A stretch of DNA of 64,000 nucleotides, taken from NCBI RefSeq assembly GCF_000271305.1, contig NZ_AKGD01000002.1, forward strand, positions 186,001 to 250,000. Direction: 5' to 3'. Below are positions 49,537-59,277 of this stretch, one piece after another. The position numbers and the translations under genes are program-made. A model generated the notes under the pieces. That model was given only the letters and a program-made list of their open reading frames with translations, did no database searches and was not told the origin of the DNA. Origin of the DNA: Hydrocarboniphaga effusa AP103 (GTDB lineage: Bacteria > Pseudomonadota > Gammaproteobacteria > Nevskiales > Nevskiaceae). Position 1 is the first letter of the stretch; each line of letters opens with the position of its first letter.

Positions 49537-51756
49537 ATGAAGATTCGCAACGCGGCGATGGCGTTCGTTGTGCTGTGCTCGGCTGCCGGGCTATCGGCTT
49601 GCAGCAGCCGCAATGATCCGGGCGGTGAGGATGGCGGTCTCGAGAGCGGCGTGTTCTCGCTGTTCGATCCGGTGGCCGCAAGTCCCCAGGTTCCGTTTCC
49701 GTTCGACGGATTCTTCTCGGGCTTCACCGATCCCACCTTGAACATTCCGAATGCGTCGAATGCGCCGTTCGTGACGCAGGCCAACCTGCAGGACGGCTTT
49801 TCGACCACGGCATCGATGTTCACCGACCTGCTCGGCAAGCTCGATTACGGCAGTCTCGATCGGGGGCTGATCATCATCGACGGCTCCACCGGCCGCCCGC
49901 TCGTCGCCGGTACCGATTACACCACGCAGCCTTCGGTCGCCACGGCCTTGAATCCGCTGTCGCGCGTCGAAGAGCCGATCAGCAATTTCCGTTCGCGCGT
50001 GCTGATCGAGCCGCTGCGTCCGCTCAAGCCGTCGACGCGCTACGTGGTCGTGCTCACGCGCGCGCTGCAGAGCGAAGAGGGCACTCCGGCGCGTGCGAGC
50101 GAGCTGTTCACCGTCGTGCGTTCGGGCACGCCGGTGGCCGAGCAGACCGCAGGTGTTCTGCAGACGCTCAACGCCACGCAGAAGGCCACGCTCGAAGCGC
50201 TGCGCAGCACGCTGATCCGTCCGATCGTGGAGCAGCTGACGGGTGCTAACCTCGTCGCCGAAGACGACATCGTGCTGGCCTGGAGCTTCACCACGCAGTC
50301 GGTCAGCAACACGCTCGACAGGTTGCAGGCGAACGCCACCGCGAGCAGCTTCGCGGCGCGCAACACCGGCGCCACGCTCAAGCAGTTCAACGATGCGTTT
50401 CCGGCCATCGCCAACGTTTACTTCGGCACGCTGAGCGTTCCGTATTACCTCGCGACTTCCGGTGGCGACACGCACTCCACCGATCCGCTGACCAAGTACT
50501 GGCTCGCGGATGCGACCAAGCCCGACACCACCAAGAGCTTCCTCGGCCAGGTGCCTTGCGGTGCGTTCGCCGCCGGCGTCAACGGCTTCAAGCCGAGCGA
50601 ATCGACCACGCTGTGCTTCCCCGAGCCGACCAAGCGCGCGGACGTCACCATTCCGGTGATCGTGACGCTGCCGAACGCGAACAGTGGCCGCACGATGCCC
50701 GCCGCCGGCTGGCCGGTGGTGATCTTCCAGCACGGCATCACGGGCAATCGCTCGCAGGCGCTCGCGCTGGCTCCGGCGTTGACGATGGCCGGCTTCGCGG
50801 TGGTGTCGATCGATCTGCCGCTGCACGGCATTCAGGAAAACCCCAGCGCGCTGCGCATTCCGGGCGTCGCCGAACGCAGCTTCGATCTCGACCTCGTCAA
50901 CAACACCACGGGTGCGCCGGTGCCGGATGGCGTCACCGACAGCTCGGGCACGCACTTCATCAACCTGTCGAGCCTGCTGACGAGCCGCGACAACATTCGC
51001 CAGGCGGTGTCCGACCTGATCGTGCTGAGCAAGTCGGTTCCGGGCGCCATTCTCGTGAGCACGGCCGGCGCGCCGGACGGCAACAAGTTCGATGGCGGCA
51101 ACATCCGCTTCGTCGGCCATTCGCTCGGTGGCATCGTCGGCGGCACGCTGCTCGGCGTGAACGGCGACATCGGCGCTTCCACGCTCGCGATGCCGGGCGG
51201 CGGCATCGCCAAGCTGCTCGATGCATCGGTCAGCTTCGGTCCGCGCATCGCGGCGGGCTTGCAGGCGAGCGGTGTGGTCGAAGGCAGCGACAACTACGAA
51301 ACCTTCATGCGCTTCGCGCAGACCATCGTCGACTCGGCCGATCCGATCAACTACGCGGTCGCGGCCAAGACCAAGCATCCGATCCACATGCTCGAAGTCG
51401 TCGGCAGCGCAACCTCCGCGCCCGACCAGGTGGTGCCGAATTCGGCGCCGGCCAACGACGGCGTGGCGGTGGGCGGCATCAAGGCCAACGACAAGGTGAC
51501 GATCGAAGGCTTCTTGTCGGGCACCGCTCCGCTGCATGAAACCATGGGACTCGCGGCGCACACGTTCGGCGGCAGCGCCAACGTCCTGCTCGGCGAAGCG
51601 GCGCGCAGCAACGTGGTGCGCTTCACCGCGGGCGATCACGGTTCGATCCTGAGTCCGGCGGCTTCGGCGACGGTGACGCAGGAGATGCAGAAGGAGACGG
51701 CGAGCTTCCTGGCCAGCGGTGGCCTGTGTCTGCCGATCGGAGGGTCGTGCCCATGA
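49537..51756 (+). CDS. VolA/Pla-1-like lipoprotein lipase
   Basis: 739 residues. Lipobox LSAC with Cys22. N-terminal domain (about 35-270) is of the bacterial virulence-factor lipase N-terminal type (FSLFDPVAASPQVPFPFDGFFSG; RVLIEPLRPLKPSTRYVVVLT). The alpha/beta hydrolase part has FQHGITGNR (oxyanion), GHSLGG with nucleophile Ser529, and GDHGS near the C-terminus. VolA of Vibrio is a surface lysophospholipase that frees fatty acids for import. Followed closely by a DUF1302 barrel gene, suggesting surface lipid use. AGAGGAGAGGCTC gives a good ribosome site. Confidence 0.9.
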   Translation: MKIRNAAMAFVVLCSAAGLSACSSRNDPGGEDGGLESGVFSLFDPVAASPQVPFPFDGFFSGFTDPTLNIPNASNAPFVTQANLQDGFSTTASMFTDLLGKLDYGSLDRGLIIIDGSTGRPLVAGTDYTTQPSVATALNPLSRVEEPISNFRSRVLIEPLRPLKPSTRYVVVLTRALQSEEGTPARASELFTVVRSGTPVAEQTAGVLQTLNATQKATLEALRSTLIRPIVEQLTGANLVAEDDIVLAWSFTTQSVSNTLDRLQANATASSFAARNTGATLKQFNDAFPAIANVYFGTLSVPYYLATSGGDTHSTDPLTKYWLADATKPDTTKSFLGQVPCGAFAAGVNGFKPSESTTLCFPEPTKRADVTIPVIVTLPNANSGRTMPAAGWPVVIFQHGITGNRSQALALAPALTMAGFAVVSIDLPLHGIQENPSALRIPGVAERSFDLDLVNNTTGAPVPDGVTDSSGTHFINLSSLLTSRDNIRQAVSDLIVLSKSVPGAILVSTAGAPDGNKFDGGNIRFVGHSLGGIVGGTLLGVNGDIGASTLAMPGGGIAKLLDASVSFGPRIAAGLQASGVVEGSDNYETFMRFAQTIVDSADPINYAVAAKTKHPIHMLEVVGSATSAPDQVVPNSAPANDGVAVGGIKANDKVTIEGFLSGTAPLHETMGLAAHTFGGSANVLLGEAARSNVVRFTAGDHGSILSPAASATVTQEMQKETASFLASGGLCLPIGGSCP

Positions 51757-51806
51757 AGCGCGCGACCGCTTTCGCAGATCTCTCCAACCGTATTCAGGAG
51801 CTCTCC

Positions 51807-53621
51807 ATGACTCGCACTCATCACTCACGCAAGAGCGCCATCGCGCTCGCTGCCGCCGCCTTCGGTTGCCTGCCTTTTTCCGCCAGCGCACTGAGCTGGG
51901 AAAACGACGATGTCTCGCTGCGCGTCGACAGCAAGCTCACCGTCGGCGGCGCCTGGCGCATGCAGAAACAGGACAAGGACAACATCGGCATCAGCAACGG
52001 CGGCAACGCGTATTCGACCAACAACGACGACGGCAACCTGGCCTTCGACAAGGGCGATGCGATCGCCTCCGCCATCAAGCTCACCAGCGATGCCACGCTG
52101 AGCTACGGCAACTACGGCGTGTTCGTGCGCGGCAGCTACCTGTACAACGACACGCTCAACAACAAGCGCTATTTCAACCAGGCCAACTACGGCCAGCCCG
52201 GCAAGGAAGCGCCGGCCTACGAGTACCAGCAGCGCACCGACGCCGTGCGCGATCGCCTCGGCAACGATGCCGATCTGCTCGATGCCTATGTCTACGGCAG
52301 CAACTCCATCGCGGGGCGCACGCTGACCTACAAGATCGGTCGCCAGGTGCTCAACTGGGGCGAATCCACGCTCGTGCAGAACGGCCTCAACAGCCTCGTC
52401 GCGGCCGACCAGAACCAGCTGCGCGTGCCGGGCTACGACATCGCCGAAGCGCTCAAGCCGGCCGGCATGGTGTTCGCGGGGCTCGACCTGATCGAGAACG
52501 TGAGCGTCGAAGCCTTCTACCAGTTCGAATGGCGCCGCACCGACCCGGATGCGTCCGGCAGCCCGTTCTCGATCAACGATTTCGTCGGCATCGGCGGCAA
52601 CCGCGCGAACATCTCGTTCGGCATTCCAGGCGAGAACGACATCGGCAGCAGCATTCCGCGCATCGATGACCGCAAGCCCGAAAACGGCGGCCAGTACGGC
52701 GCCGCGCTGCGCTTCTTCATTCCGCAGTTCAACGGCATCGACTTCGCGCTGTACGCCGCCAACTATCACAGCCGACTGCCGCTCATCAGCGGCCACTCGG
52801 GCAGCGAGCCGCTGCGTCCGTTCGGCAGCGACTACTTCATCGAGTACCCCGAAGACATCCGCATGTACGGCATGTCGTTCAGCTCGACCTTGCCGTGGGG
52901 CCTCGCGCTGCAGGGCGAGTACAGCTACAAGGACGGCCAGCCGCTGCAGATCGACGACGTCGAGATCCTGCTGACGGGCCTCGGCGTGCCGAGCCAGATC
53001 GAGCCCACGCTCGGCGGCGCTTCGGGCCAGCAGTACATCAAGGGCTGGCGCCGTCACAACGTCTCGCAGTTCGACTTCTCGCTCTCGCGCGTCTTCGGCC
53101 CGGCCAAGTGGCTGCGCAACGACCAGACCATCGTCGTCGCCGAAGTGGCTTACGACTACATCCACGATCTGCCGTCGACCAGCGAGCTGCGCTACGACGC
53201 GCCGGGCACCTTCCTGCCGGGACTGGCGGCTTCCGATGGCCCGGCCCGCGCGGGCTTCCTCGTCGGCCGCGGCAAGTTCAGGACGGACGGCACGCGCGAA
53301 GACCTGCCATCCGAATCCAACAGCTACGCCACGACGATGTCCTGGGGTTACAAGCTGCTCGCCCGGCTCTCGTACAACAACGCGATCGGCGCGGTGGGTC
53401 TGGACCCGACCATCCGCTTCGATCACGACGTTTCGGGCTACACGCCGACGCCGATGGGCAACTTCGTCAAGGGCCGCAAGCAAGTGGCGCTGTCGATGGG
53501 CTGGACCTATCACCAGGCCTGGACCGGCGATGTCGGCTACGTGGTCTACATGGGCGGCGGCGACCAGAACCTGCTGTCCGACCGCGACTATCTCGAAGCG
53601 CACGTCGGCTATTCGTTCTGA
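51807..53621 (+). CDS. DUF1302 outer-membrane beta-barrel protein
   Basis: 604 residues. Signal peptide MTRTHHSRKSAIALAAAAFGCLPFSASA. The mature sequence alternates aromatic strands with Gly/Asn/Asp turns, with SWENDDVSLRVDSKLTVGGAWRMQ and GRQVLNWGESTLVQNGLN, the DUF1302 hallmark, and a final strand ending AHVGYSF. DUF1302 barrels are linked to hydrophobic-substrate uptake/efflux. AGGAG lies before the chosen ATG; an earlier ATG overlapping the lipase stop would spoil the signal peptide. Same transcript as the lipase is likely. Confidence 0.88.
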   Translation: MTRTHHSRKSAIALAAAAFGCLPFSASALSWENDDVSLRVDSKLTVGGAWRMQKQDKDNIGISNGGNAYSTNNDDGNLAFDKGDAIASAIKLTSDATLSYGNYGVFVRGSYLYNDTLNNKRYFNQANYGQPGKEAPAYEYQQRTDAVRDRLGNDADLLDAYVYGSNSIAGRTLTYKIGRQVLNWGESTLVQNGLNSLVAADQNQLRVPGYDIAEALKPAGMVFAGLDLIENVSVEAFYQFEWRRTDPDASGSPFSINDFVGIGGNRANISFGIPGENDIGSSIPRIDDRKPENGGQYGAALRFFIPQFNGIDFALYAANYHSRLPLISGHSGSEPLRPFGSDYFIEYPEDIRMYGMSFSSTLPWGLALQGEYSYKDGQPLQIDDVEILLTGLGVPSQIEPTLGGASGQQYIKGWRRHNVSQFDFSLSRVFGPAKWLRNDQTIVVAEVAYDYIHDLPSTSELRYDAPGTFLPGLAASDGPARAGFLVGRGKFRTDGTREDLPSESNSYATTMSWGYKLLARLSYNNAIGAVGLDPTIRFDHDVSGYTPTPMGNFVKGRKQVALSMGWTYHQAWTGDVGYVVYMGGGDQNLLSDRDYLEAHVGYSF

Positions 53622-53701
53622 TCGGCTCTGATCGGAAGTTCGATCGCGGGTCCGATCAACTTTCCGGAGAAACCTCTCTTTCTTCGGGCTTTTGAGTTTT
53701 T

Positions 53702-53726
53702 AGCCGGGCTCGCCCGGCTTCTCTTT
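53702..53726 (+). terminator. terminator after DUF1302 gene
   Basis: AGCCGGGC-TC-GCCCGGCT hairpin followed by TCTCTTT, about 80 bases after the stop codon. Confidence 0.75.
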
Positions 53727-53906
53727 GAGCGGCCCGGCCTCGCAGGGGCGGGCGTGGCCCGCCGTTTCGCCGTTCTTCCCGGACGCGCGAACGGTGGCGT
53801 CACGCCCCGCCCCACGAGGCCGGTCGACGGCATGAGCCGATCGTCAGATCGCGGCATGCGACTTGCTCCGTGTACCGGGTTTTTCAGCCTACACAGGGAC
53901 GTTCGC

Positions 53907-54686
53907 ATGCACCGTTTCAGCCCCATTTTTGCCGCTATCCTCGGACTCGTCGGTCTCGACGCCCAGGCCGCTTCATACAGCGAGCTGCTCAAAAGCGTGC
54001 CGACGCCTCCGGCCGACCCGGCCACTGCACTGTCTTGGATCAAGGACGGGCAGATCGTCGCCCCCGAATACACCCGCATCAAGCAGGCGATCGAAGCCGA
54101 GCGCGCCGCCATCGCCACGCTGGCCGGCGGCAACGCGCCCACAGCGGGCACGCCGCCGCCGGCGGTCTCGGGCGATGCGCCGGAAGTGCAGGGCGCCGTC
54201 GTCGGCTACAGCGCCTACCTGGCCTCGAACTCGGACAAGAACGAGCCCGCAGCCGCCATGGCCAAGCGCACGCGCTGGATCCAGGCTGCCATGGGCCAGC
54301 AGCTCAAGACCATCCTCGACAACACCAAGCCCTGCCCGGACCCGTGCCAGGACCAGGCCATCGCCGCCGCCAACCTGCCGTGGCAGCAGAAGAAGCAGAC
54401 CTTGTCCGAACAGGAGCTCAAGCTCTGGAACACGCTGTTCGCGGACTGGATCAAGACCCGAGCCCCGCTGGTCGACCGCGGGCAAAACCAGATCGCCGCG
54501 ACGGGCGAGGGCGCCAAGGCGACGACGCCAGCGGGCAAGGCCGCGATCGCGGACTACCGGGCTTCGATGCTCAAGGAAGTGGAGGTGGCGCTGTCGCTGA
54601 CCGAGCTCTCGGTCAAGCGCGCCGAAGCGATCGCCACCGGCAAGATCGACGCGACGAGTGGGGCGACGAAGAAGAAGGCTTCTTAG
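53907..54686 (+). CDS. exported protein, unknown function
   Basis: 259 residues. Signal peptide MHRFSPIFAAILGLVGLDAQA (cleavage before ASYSELL). The mature part is Ala/Lys/Gln-rich and helical, with a Cys pair PCPDPCQD and a Lys-rich end. No family recognised. The chosen ATG gives a clean signal peptide; the frame is open 51 codons upstream in Arg/Pro-rich non-family sequence. It follows the lipase/DUF1302 pair but a terminator lies in between. Confidence 0.65.
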   Translation: MHRFSPIFAAILGLVGLDAQAASYSELLKSVPTPPADPATALSWIKDGQIVAPEYTRIKQAIEAERAAIATLAGGNAPTAGTPPPAVSGDAPEVQGAVVGYSAYLASNSDKNEPAAAMAKRTRWIQAAMGQQLKTILDNTKPCPDPCQDQAIAAANLPWQQKKQTLSEQELKLWNTLFADWIKTRAPLVDRGQNQIAATGEGAKATTPAGKAAIADYRASMLKEVEVALSLTELSVKRAEAIATGKIDATSGATKKKAS

Positions 54687-54727
54687 GGCTGAGGCCGCAG
54701 TAACGGCGTCTCTGTGGAGTCGTAGCC

Positions 54728-54761
54728 GGGAGAGGGTGGTCCGATAGGGCCGGGTGAGGGA
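54728..54761. repeat. fragment of hairpin repeat, copy 6
   Basis: GGGAGAGGGTGGTCCGATAG followed by GGCCGGGTGAGGGA, matching the GGTCCGAAGGACCGGGAGAGGG arm of copies near 60.7 and 63.1 kb but with the second arm missing. Between two convergent genes. Confidence 0.7.
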
Positions 54762-54804
54762 GCGCCGTCGGAGCGGAGCGGGCCCATTCTCCAGTCAGTA
54801 CTCC

Positions 54805-55842
54805 TTACCCCTCGCCACCCGCCGCCAACTGCCCCGGAATCGGGCTCAACACCGCCGGCGCCGCCGGGTAAACCGAAGCCGAAGCGGAAGCAGCCCCGCG
54901 CTTCTCGCTGCGTTCTTTCAAGAACTTCTCGCAGCGCGCCTCGCTCTCCGGCCCGCGAACCACCGCCTTGGCGAACACCGCCACGTAGCTCTTGTCGACC
55001 ACGCCGCCGCAGGCTGCGATGTCGGGTTTCACCATCTCGTAGAGTTTCTGGAGATTGAAGTAGGGCACCTTCGGATACAGGTGATGCCCGGCGTGATAGT
55101 TGATGTTGTTCCAGAAGAAGCTGTGCACCGGGTTGGACGTCAGCGTGCGCGTGCCGGCGAGCTTGCCCTGGTCCCACGGGGTCTCGTAGTGCTCCACGAT
55201 GAAGCGCATCGAGTTGAACAGCGAAAATGCCGCGATCGGCCAGAGCCAGACCTCGAGCACGTCCTCGATCAGGCCGGCGTGCCGGGCCCAGCTGATCAGC
55301 GCCCAGTAGCACAGCAGCTTGAGCGCGATCTCGCCGAGGTGGATCGCCCATAGCTTGGGCGTGAACGCCTTGATCGGATAAATGATCGTGAAGTGGATCA
55401 TCGTCAGCACGATGCTGATCGCGATATAGGCGTAGTAGGTCAGAAAGTCCAGAAAGCCGCGCTTGCCCATCGTGAACGAGTCGGGGTCGCGGTAGGAGCG
55501 GTTGTACTTGTGATGCTCCATGTGGTCTTCCTTGAAGGCCACGAAGGTGATCATCACCGGCAGCATGCTGACCACGCCGTAGAGCCAGTTCTGCCACTTC
55601 TTGGGGAACAGGGTGTAGTGCGTGGCCTCGTGCATGAAGGTGACGAGGCTCATCCACATGTAGCCCAGGCCGAGGTAGCAGGCCCACTCGATCCACGGAT
55701 TGCCTTCGGCGCGCCAGGAGAGCCAGCTCAGGGCCGCCATGATCGCCACGAACAGCGCAAGCTTGGCGAGCGTGTAGCCGTTGCGGTAATAGATCAGCGA
55801 CTGCAGTTGATCACGCGAAAGACGCGCGGTGGTTTCGCTCAT
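54805..55842 (-). CDS. membrane fatty-acid desaturase
   Basis: 345 residues with about four hydrophobic segments. Three His boxes for the di-iron site: HEATH (near 70), HMEHH (near 108) and HAGHH (near 250), plus ESEARCEKF at the C-terminus. It introduces a double bond, or possibly hydroxyl, into acyl chains using O2. Single-gene unit; the C-terminal tail is Ala/Pro/Ser-rich and not conserved. Start supported by family length. Confidence 0.9.
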   Translation of the reverse strand: MSETTARLSRDQLQSLIYYRNGYTLAKLALFVAIMAALSWLSWRAEGNPWIEWACYLGLGYMWMSLVTFMHEATHYTLFPKKWQNWLYGVVSMLPVMITFVAFKEDHMEHHKYNRSYRDPDSFTMGKRGFLDFLTYYAYIAISIVLTMIHFTIIYPIKAFTPKLWAIHLGEIALKLLCYWALISWARHAGLIEDVLEVWLWPIAAFSLFNSMRFIVEHYETPWDQGKLAGTRTLTSNPVHSFFWNNINYHAGHHLYPKVPYFNLQKLYEMVKPDIAACGGVVDKSYVAVFAKAVVRGPESEARCEKFLKERSEKRGAASASASVYPAAPAVLSPIPGQLAAGGEG

Positions 55843-56100
55843 AAGCGCGATGCTCTCGGTGCGGGGGCGACAGGCGATCAGCGGGCTGCAACATGCAGGC
55901 CAACGCGTTGAACCCTATCGTATTTCGCAGCACCAGGGGAAGCCCGTAAGGGCGCCTGGCGACTGGACCGCCGATGGACGGCAGGCCCCGGGCGTCGAAC
56001 CGACTGAACGGTGAGCCACCCATCAGTGCAATGTCACCGAAAACGTGCGGCCTCCGGAGACCGCCGGCGCGCTCTGTTGCAGAGCCGCGGAAAAATCAGA
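55843..56100. other. non-coding stretch, no gene seen
   Basis: Between the desaturase start and the small membrane-protein stop. No credible reading frame, hairpin with T-run or operator was recognised. Confidence 0.6.
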
Positions 56101-56226
56101 TCAGAACAGCACCTCTACGGCCAGGATTCCAACGGCCATGCCTGCCACGAAACCCCAGAAAGCCCAGATGAAGCGGCGTTTGAAGCGGGGTTCGTTGGTG
56201 ACAGGGTCCAGATACCGAAGATTCAT
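56101..56226 (-). CDS. possible small membrane protein
   Basis: 41 residues: a charged start MNLRYLDPVTNEPRFKRRF followed by one membrane helix (IWAFWGFVAGMAVGILAVEVLF). The composition is that of a genuine single-pass small protein, and the local DNA is less GC-rich. No family recognised; an upstream in-frame start exists but adds non-family residues. Confidence 0.45.
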   Translation of the reverse strand: MNLRYLDPVTNEPRFKRRFIWAFWGFVAGMAVGILAVEVLF

Positions 56227-56483
56227 TGCACTTGCGCCTTTCAATCGCGATCCGGAAATCATCTGCGTGCCGGGCCCGGTCACCCATGGAGCAGCAGCCA
56301 CCGAAGTAACACGCATTATCGATGCCAGACATTGCATTTTATGCACCGGGATGTTTGCGACTGTTTGACAGTGCAGTGGCGCGGGCATGACGGCGGGTCG
56401 TGCCAACGCCGCTGCATTCGATCGGGGGTGAAATAATTTCCAACAGGGCCGTATTTACCTGGCGAAAAGATGTGAGGATTTAT

Positions 56484-56511
56484 TTGATAAATATTATTCC
56501 GTGTTTATAAT
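56484..56511 (+). promoter_or_regulatory. sigma70-type promoter of H-NS-like gene
   Basis: TTGATA (56484-56489), 16-nt spacer, TATAAT (56506-56511), 32 bases before the start codon. The AT-rich run 56425-56543 around it stands out from the GC-rich window and could itself be bound by the H-NS-like protein. Confidence 0.8.
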
Positions 56512-56543
56512 CACCGCGCTTTTATTTTTCATCGGAGTGAAAC

Positions 56544-56846
56544 ATGACGACTTATAACGATCTCCTCAAGCAGATCGAGTCCTTGACCAAGCAGGCCGAA
56601 GAGCTGCGCAAGACGGAAATCAGCACGGTAATCGCTGATATCAAAGATAAGATGGAAACCTTCGGCATTACGCTCGCCGACCTGGGTGCTGCGCGTGCGA
56701 CCAAAAAGACCGGCGGTTCGGGTTCCAAGGTGGCGGTCAAATATCGCAATGGCAGCGATACCTGGTCCGGTCGCGGCCGCACCCCGAAATGGCTGGCCGA
56801 TGCGGAAGCCTCAGGCGCCAATCGTGAAAGCTTTTTGGTGAAGTAG
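56544..56846 (+). CDS. H-NS histone family nucleoid protein
   Basis: 100 residues. N-terminal coiled-coil dimerisation helix (about 1-50, LLKQIESLTKQAEELRKTE) and a C-terminal DNA-binding motif TWSGRGRTPKWLADAEASG with the RGRTP-type minor-groove loop. It silences AT-rich DNA. The short length is normal for the BpH3-like subgroup. GGAG lies before the ATG and a sigma70 promoter upstream; autorepression is likely. Confidence 0.93.
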   Translation: MTTYNDLLKQIESLTKQAEELRKTEISTVIADIKDKMETFGITLADLGAARATKKTGGSGSKVAVKYRNGSDTWSGRGRTPKWLADAEASGANRESFLVK

Positions 56847-56870
56847 TCTTTGCTGAGGCAATAGCGGTGT

Positions 56871-56897
56871 CCCGGAATCGTGCAATGCGATTCCGGG
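56871..56897 (+). terminator. hairpin after H-NS-like gene
   Basis: 10-bp perfect stem CCCGGAATCG / CGATTCCGGG with a 7-nt loop, 24 bases after the stop. There is no clear T-run, so it may be an mRNA-stabilising or weak terminator. Confidence 0.55.
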
Positions 56898-57049
56898 CTT
56901 GAAAAGGTCCGCCGATTATGAAAGGCGGCCGGTATCCAAGCGGTTCCGTTTCTCCCCATTTAAAAAGGCAGCTTTTACTCGGCCGGCGTCCATGCGAACT
57001 GCGCGGCGCTCATCCGTGCTCGGGGCCGCTTGCAGATTAAAAGCAATAA

Positions 57050-57973
<924 letters not shown>

Positions 57974-57990
57974 CCGATGGGTCTTAGCCG

Positions 57991-58048
57991 TTCCTCTCTC
58001 CCGACTGCGGGAGAGAGTCCCTCGTGCGAGCGAGGGGAGAGAGGGGCT
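57991..58048. repeat. hairpin repeat, copy 7
   Basis: CTCTCTCCCGACTGCGGGAGAGAG and CCCTCGTGCGAGCGAGGGG with a GAGAGAGGGG tail; half-length copy between kdsA and galE. Confidence 0.85.
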
Positions 58049-58137
58049 TTGCTTCGTGCGACGCCCTTCGGCATCCAATGGAAAACCTTCCGTAGACTGC
58101 CGCGCCGGTTCGCCGCGGTTCAAGAAAAGGGCGGCCC

Positions 58138-59127
58138 GTGAAAGCTCTGGTCGTAGGCGGTGCGGGATACATCGGCAGCCACATGGTGCGCATGCTGTCG
58201 CGAGCCGGCCATCAAGTGGCCGTGATGGACAACTTTTCCACCGGCCACGCCGAAGCCATCGAAGGCTACAGGCTTTATCGCGGTGATCTGCTCGCGCCCG
58301 CCGACATCGACCGCGCATTGGCCGATTACCGGCCCGACCTGGTCATGCACTTCGCGGCCCGCTCGATGGTGGCCGAGTCGATGGCCGAGCCGATGCTCTA
58401 CCACCACAACAACGCGTTCGGCGTGTTGAACCTGCTCGACAGCATGCGCCGTCATGACGTGAGCCGGCTCATGTTCTCGTCGACAGCGGCGGTATACGGC
58501 GTGCCGATCAAGCGGCGCATCGAAGAAGATCATCCCACCGCGCCGATCAACCCCTACGGCTGGAGCAAGCTGTTCGCCGAGCACATGATCCACGATCATT
58601 GCCGGGCCTACGGATTGCGCGCGGTGGTGCTGCGCTACTTCAATGCCGCGGGCGCCGACGAATCCGGCGAGATCGGCGAATCGCACGTGCCCGAAACCCA
58701 TTTGATCCCGAGCATCCTGCGGGCCGCGGCCGCGGCTGGAGCCGAGCAGCCGAGGGTGAAGCTGTTCGGCAACGACTACGACACGCGCGATGGCTACGCC
58801 GTGCGCGACTTCATCCACGTCACCGATCTATGCGAAGCGCATTTGCTCGCCGCGCAGGCGCTTTCGAGAACCGACCTGCCGGACTACCAGCTCTACAACC
58901 TCGGCAACGGGCAGGGCTTCTCGGTGCTCGAAGTGCTCAACGCGGCGCAGGAAATCATTGGCCGCAAGGTAGAAACCGAAATCTGCGCGCGCCGCCCTGG
59001 CGATCCGCCGGTCCTCGTCGCCGATGCGAGCCGTGCCCGCGCGGTGCTGGGCTGGGCACCGAAGACGCACAGCCTGCAAGAGATCGTCGAATCGGCGTGG
59101 CGCTGGCATCGGGCGCAACGGTATTGA
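58138..59127 (+). CDS. galE: UDP-glucose 4-epimerase
   Basis: 329-residue extended SDR. GGAGYIGSH NAD motif (7-15), Ser in FSSTAAVYG and YGWSK as catalytic Tyr/Lys; TDLCEAHL and NLGNGQGFSVLEV match GalE. It interconverts UDP-glucose and UDP-galactose (possibly N-acetyl forms) for surface glycans. GTG start. Lies next to the rfb operon on the opposite strand, so it supports the same glycan. Confidence 0.93.
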   Translation: MKALVVGGAGYIGSHMVRMLSRAGHQVAVMDNFSTGHAEAIEGYRLYRGDLLAPADIDRALADYRPDLVMHFAARSMVAESMAEPMLYHHNNAFGVLNLLDSMRRHDVSRLMFSSTAAVYGVPIKRRIEEDHPTAPINPYGWSKLFAEHMIHDHCRAYGLRAVVLRYFNAAGADESGEIGESHVPETHLIPSILRAAAAAGAEQPRVKLFGNDYDTRDGYAVRDFIHVTDLCEAHLLAAQALSRTDLPDYQLYNLGNGQGFSVLEVLNAAQEIIGRKVETEICARRPGDPPVLVADASRARAVLGWAPKTHSLQEIVESAWRWHRAQRY

Positions 59128-59203
59128 GGCGGCGTGGCAGCACTCGGTAGCTGCGGCACGCCTTGGCAGGGGATGGCTGGAGAGTGCACGCCCCTTTAGG
59201 GCT

Positions 59204-59255
59204 ACCCCTCTCTCCCCGCTACGCGGGACTCTCTCCCGCAAGCGGGAGAGAGGAA
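59204..59255. repeat. hairpin repeat, copy 8
   Basis: CCCCTCTCTCCCCGCTACGC, GGGACTCTCTCCCGCAAGCG and GGAGAGAGG arms; sits between convergent galE and rfbD. Confidence 0.85.
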
Positions 59256-59277
59256 CGGCTACGACGTCAGCAGCTGC

